Shown: in pieces, positions 63,014 through 64,000 of the stretch
Layout: each line of letters opens with the position of its first letter
Position numbering within the stretch: the stretch's first letter is position 1
Source: Breznakibacter sp047600785
GTDB taxonomy: Bacteria; Bacteroidota; Bacteroidia; Bacteroidales; Marinilabiliaceae
NCBI GenBank assembly: GCA_047600785.1
Contig: JASGKH010000002.1
Location: 1,054,001-1,118,000, forward strand
Length of the DNA stretch: 64,000 bases
Reading direction: 5' to 3'
Made by a program: the position numbers and the translations under genes
The notes under the pieces: generated by a model
What the model was told of the DNA's origin: nothing
What the model saw: the letters and a program-made list of their open reading frames with translations, nothing else
Database searches by the model: none

Positions 63014-64000
<987 letters not shown>

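Overview
The window comes from a member of the Bacteroidota, probably an environmental Bacteroidales or Marinilabiliales-like lineage. The evidence is a type IX secretion C-terminal sorting domain, a CarboxypepD-plug TonB-dependent receptor, a PorE-like TPR/beta-propeller/OmpA protein, DUF5723, DUF6266, DUF6913 and DUF6994 relatives, TPR-histidine-kinase and LytTR signalling, a TAnnTTTG-type -7 box, and a secA/lgt/rel/ligA housekeeping set typical of the phylum. No CRISPR array, tRNA gene, integrase or complete insertion sequence was seen.

Layout. 1-278 is the start of an MFS exporter. 0.7-15.6 kb is an AT-rich accessory island in which every gene reads on the minus strand. The genes are small and unrelated (TonB_C-like, hypothetical, BRCT fragment, lipoprotein, alpha/beta hydrolase, DJ-1/PfpI, membrane protein, SDR/membrane/AraC trio, GNAT, a DUF1566 plus T9SS pair, DUF6994, a large nuclease-like/TPR protein). 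Almost every unit is separated from the next by a 120-140 bp imperfect inverted repeat with a common core. This looks like an integron-type cassette array without a visible integrase and is the main discovery here. The DUF1566 protein ends in codons that look like a diversity-generating-retroelement variable region. 15.6-17.6 kb is mostly non-coding, with a G-poor tract, hairpins, a terminator and 11-bp tandem repeats around a DUF6266-like gene. 17.6-24.7 kb is GC-richer: DUF6463-like and DUF2867-like genes, a LytS/LytTR two-component pair, the agmatine-to-putrescine genes aguA/aguB, an aminotransferase and an Rrf2 regulator.

25-31 kb is a three-gene envelope operon (PorE-like OmpA protein, lipoprotein, frameshifted DUF5723 barrel). 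31.3-33.2 kb is an arsenic operon (arsR, frameshifted arsM, arsenate-reductase-like phosphatase). 33.2-41.9 kb combines a TPR histidine kinase and LuxR-type regulator, divergent from a TonB-dependent receptor, a beta-helix lipoprotein and a beta-propeller phytase: a candidate phytate-scavenging locus. 42-54 kb holds a DDAH-like hydrolase, lgt, secA, a rhomboid protease, threonine aldolase, a DUF2007-UspA protein and a frameshifted rel gene whose hydrolase motif is degenerate. 54-62.7 kb has a YtxH/holin-like/coiled-coil envelope-stress operon, ligA, a frameshifted DUF6913 gene, an LpoB-like/COG3014 lipoprotein pair, a YigZ protein, a Gfo/Idh/MocA oxidoreductase and a metallophosphoesterase. 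62.8-64 kb is the 5S and 3' part of the 23S rRNA of a minus-strand rRNA operon that is strikingly GC-rich.

Four otherwise good genes (DUF5723, arsM, rel, DUF6913) are each broken by a single-base indel, at least three of them in homopolymer runs. Uncorrected sequencing error is the simplest explanation. All functions are inferred by reading motifs; no database search was run.
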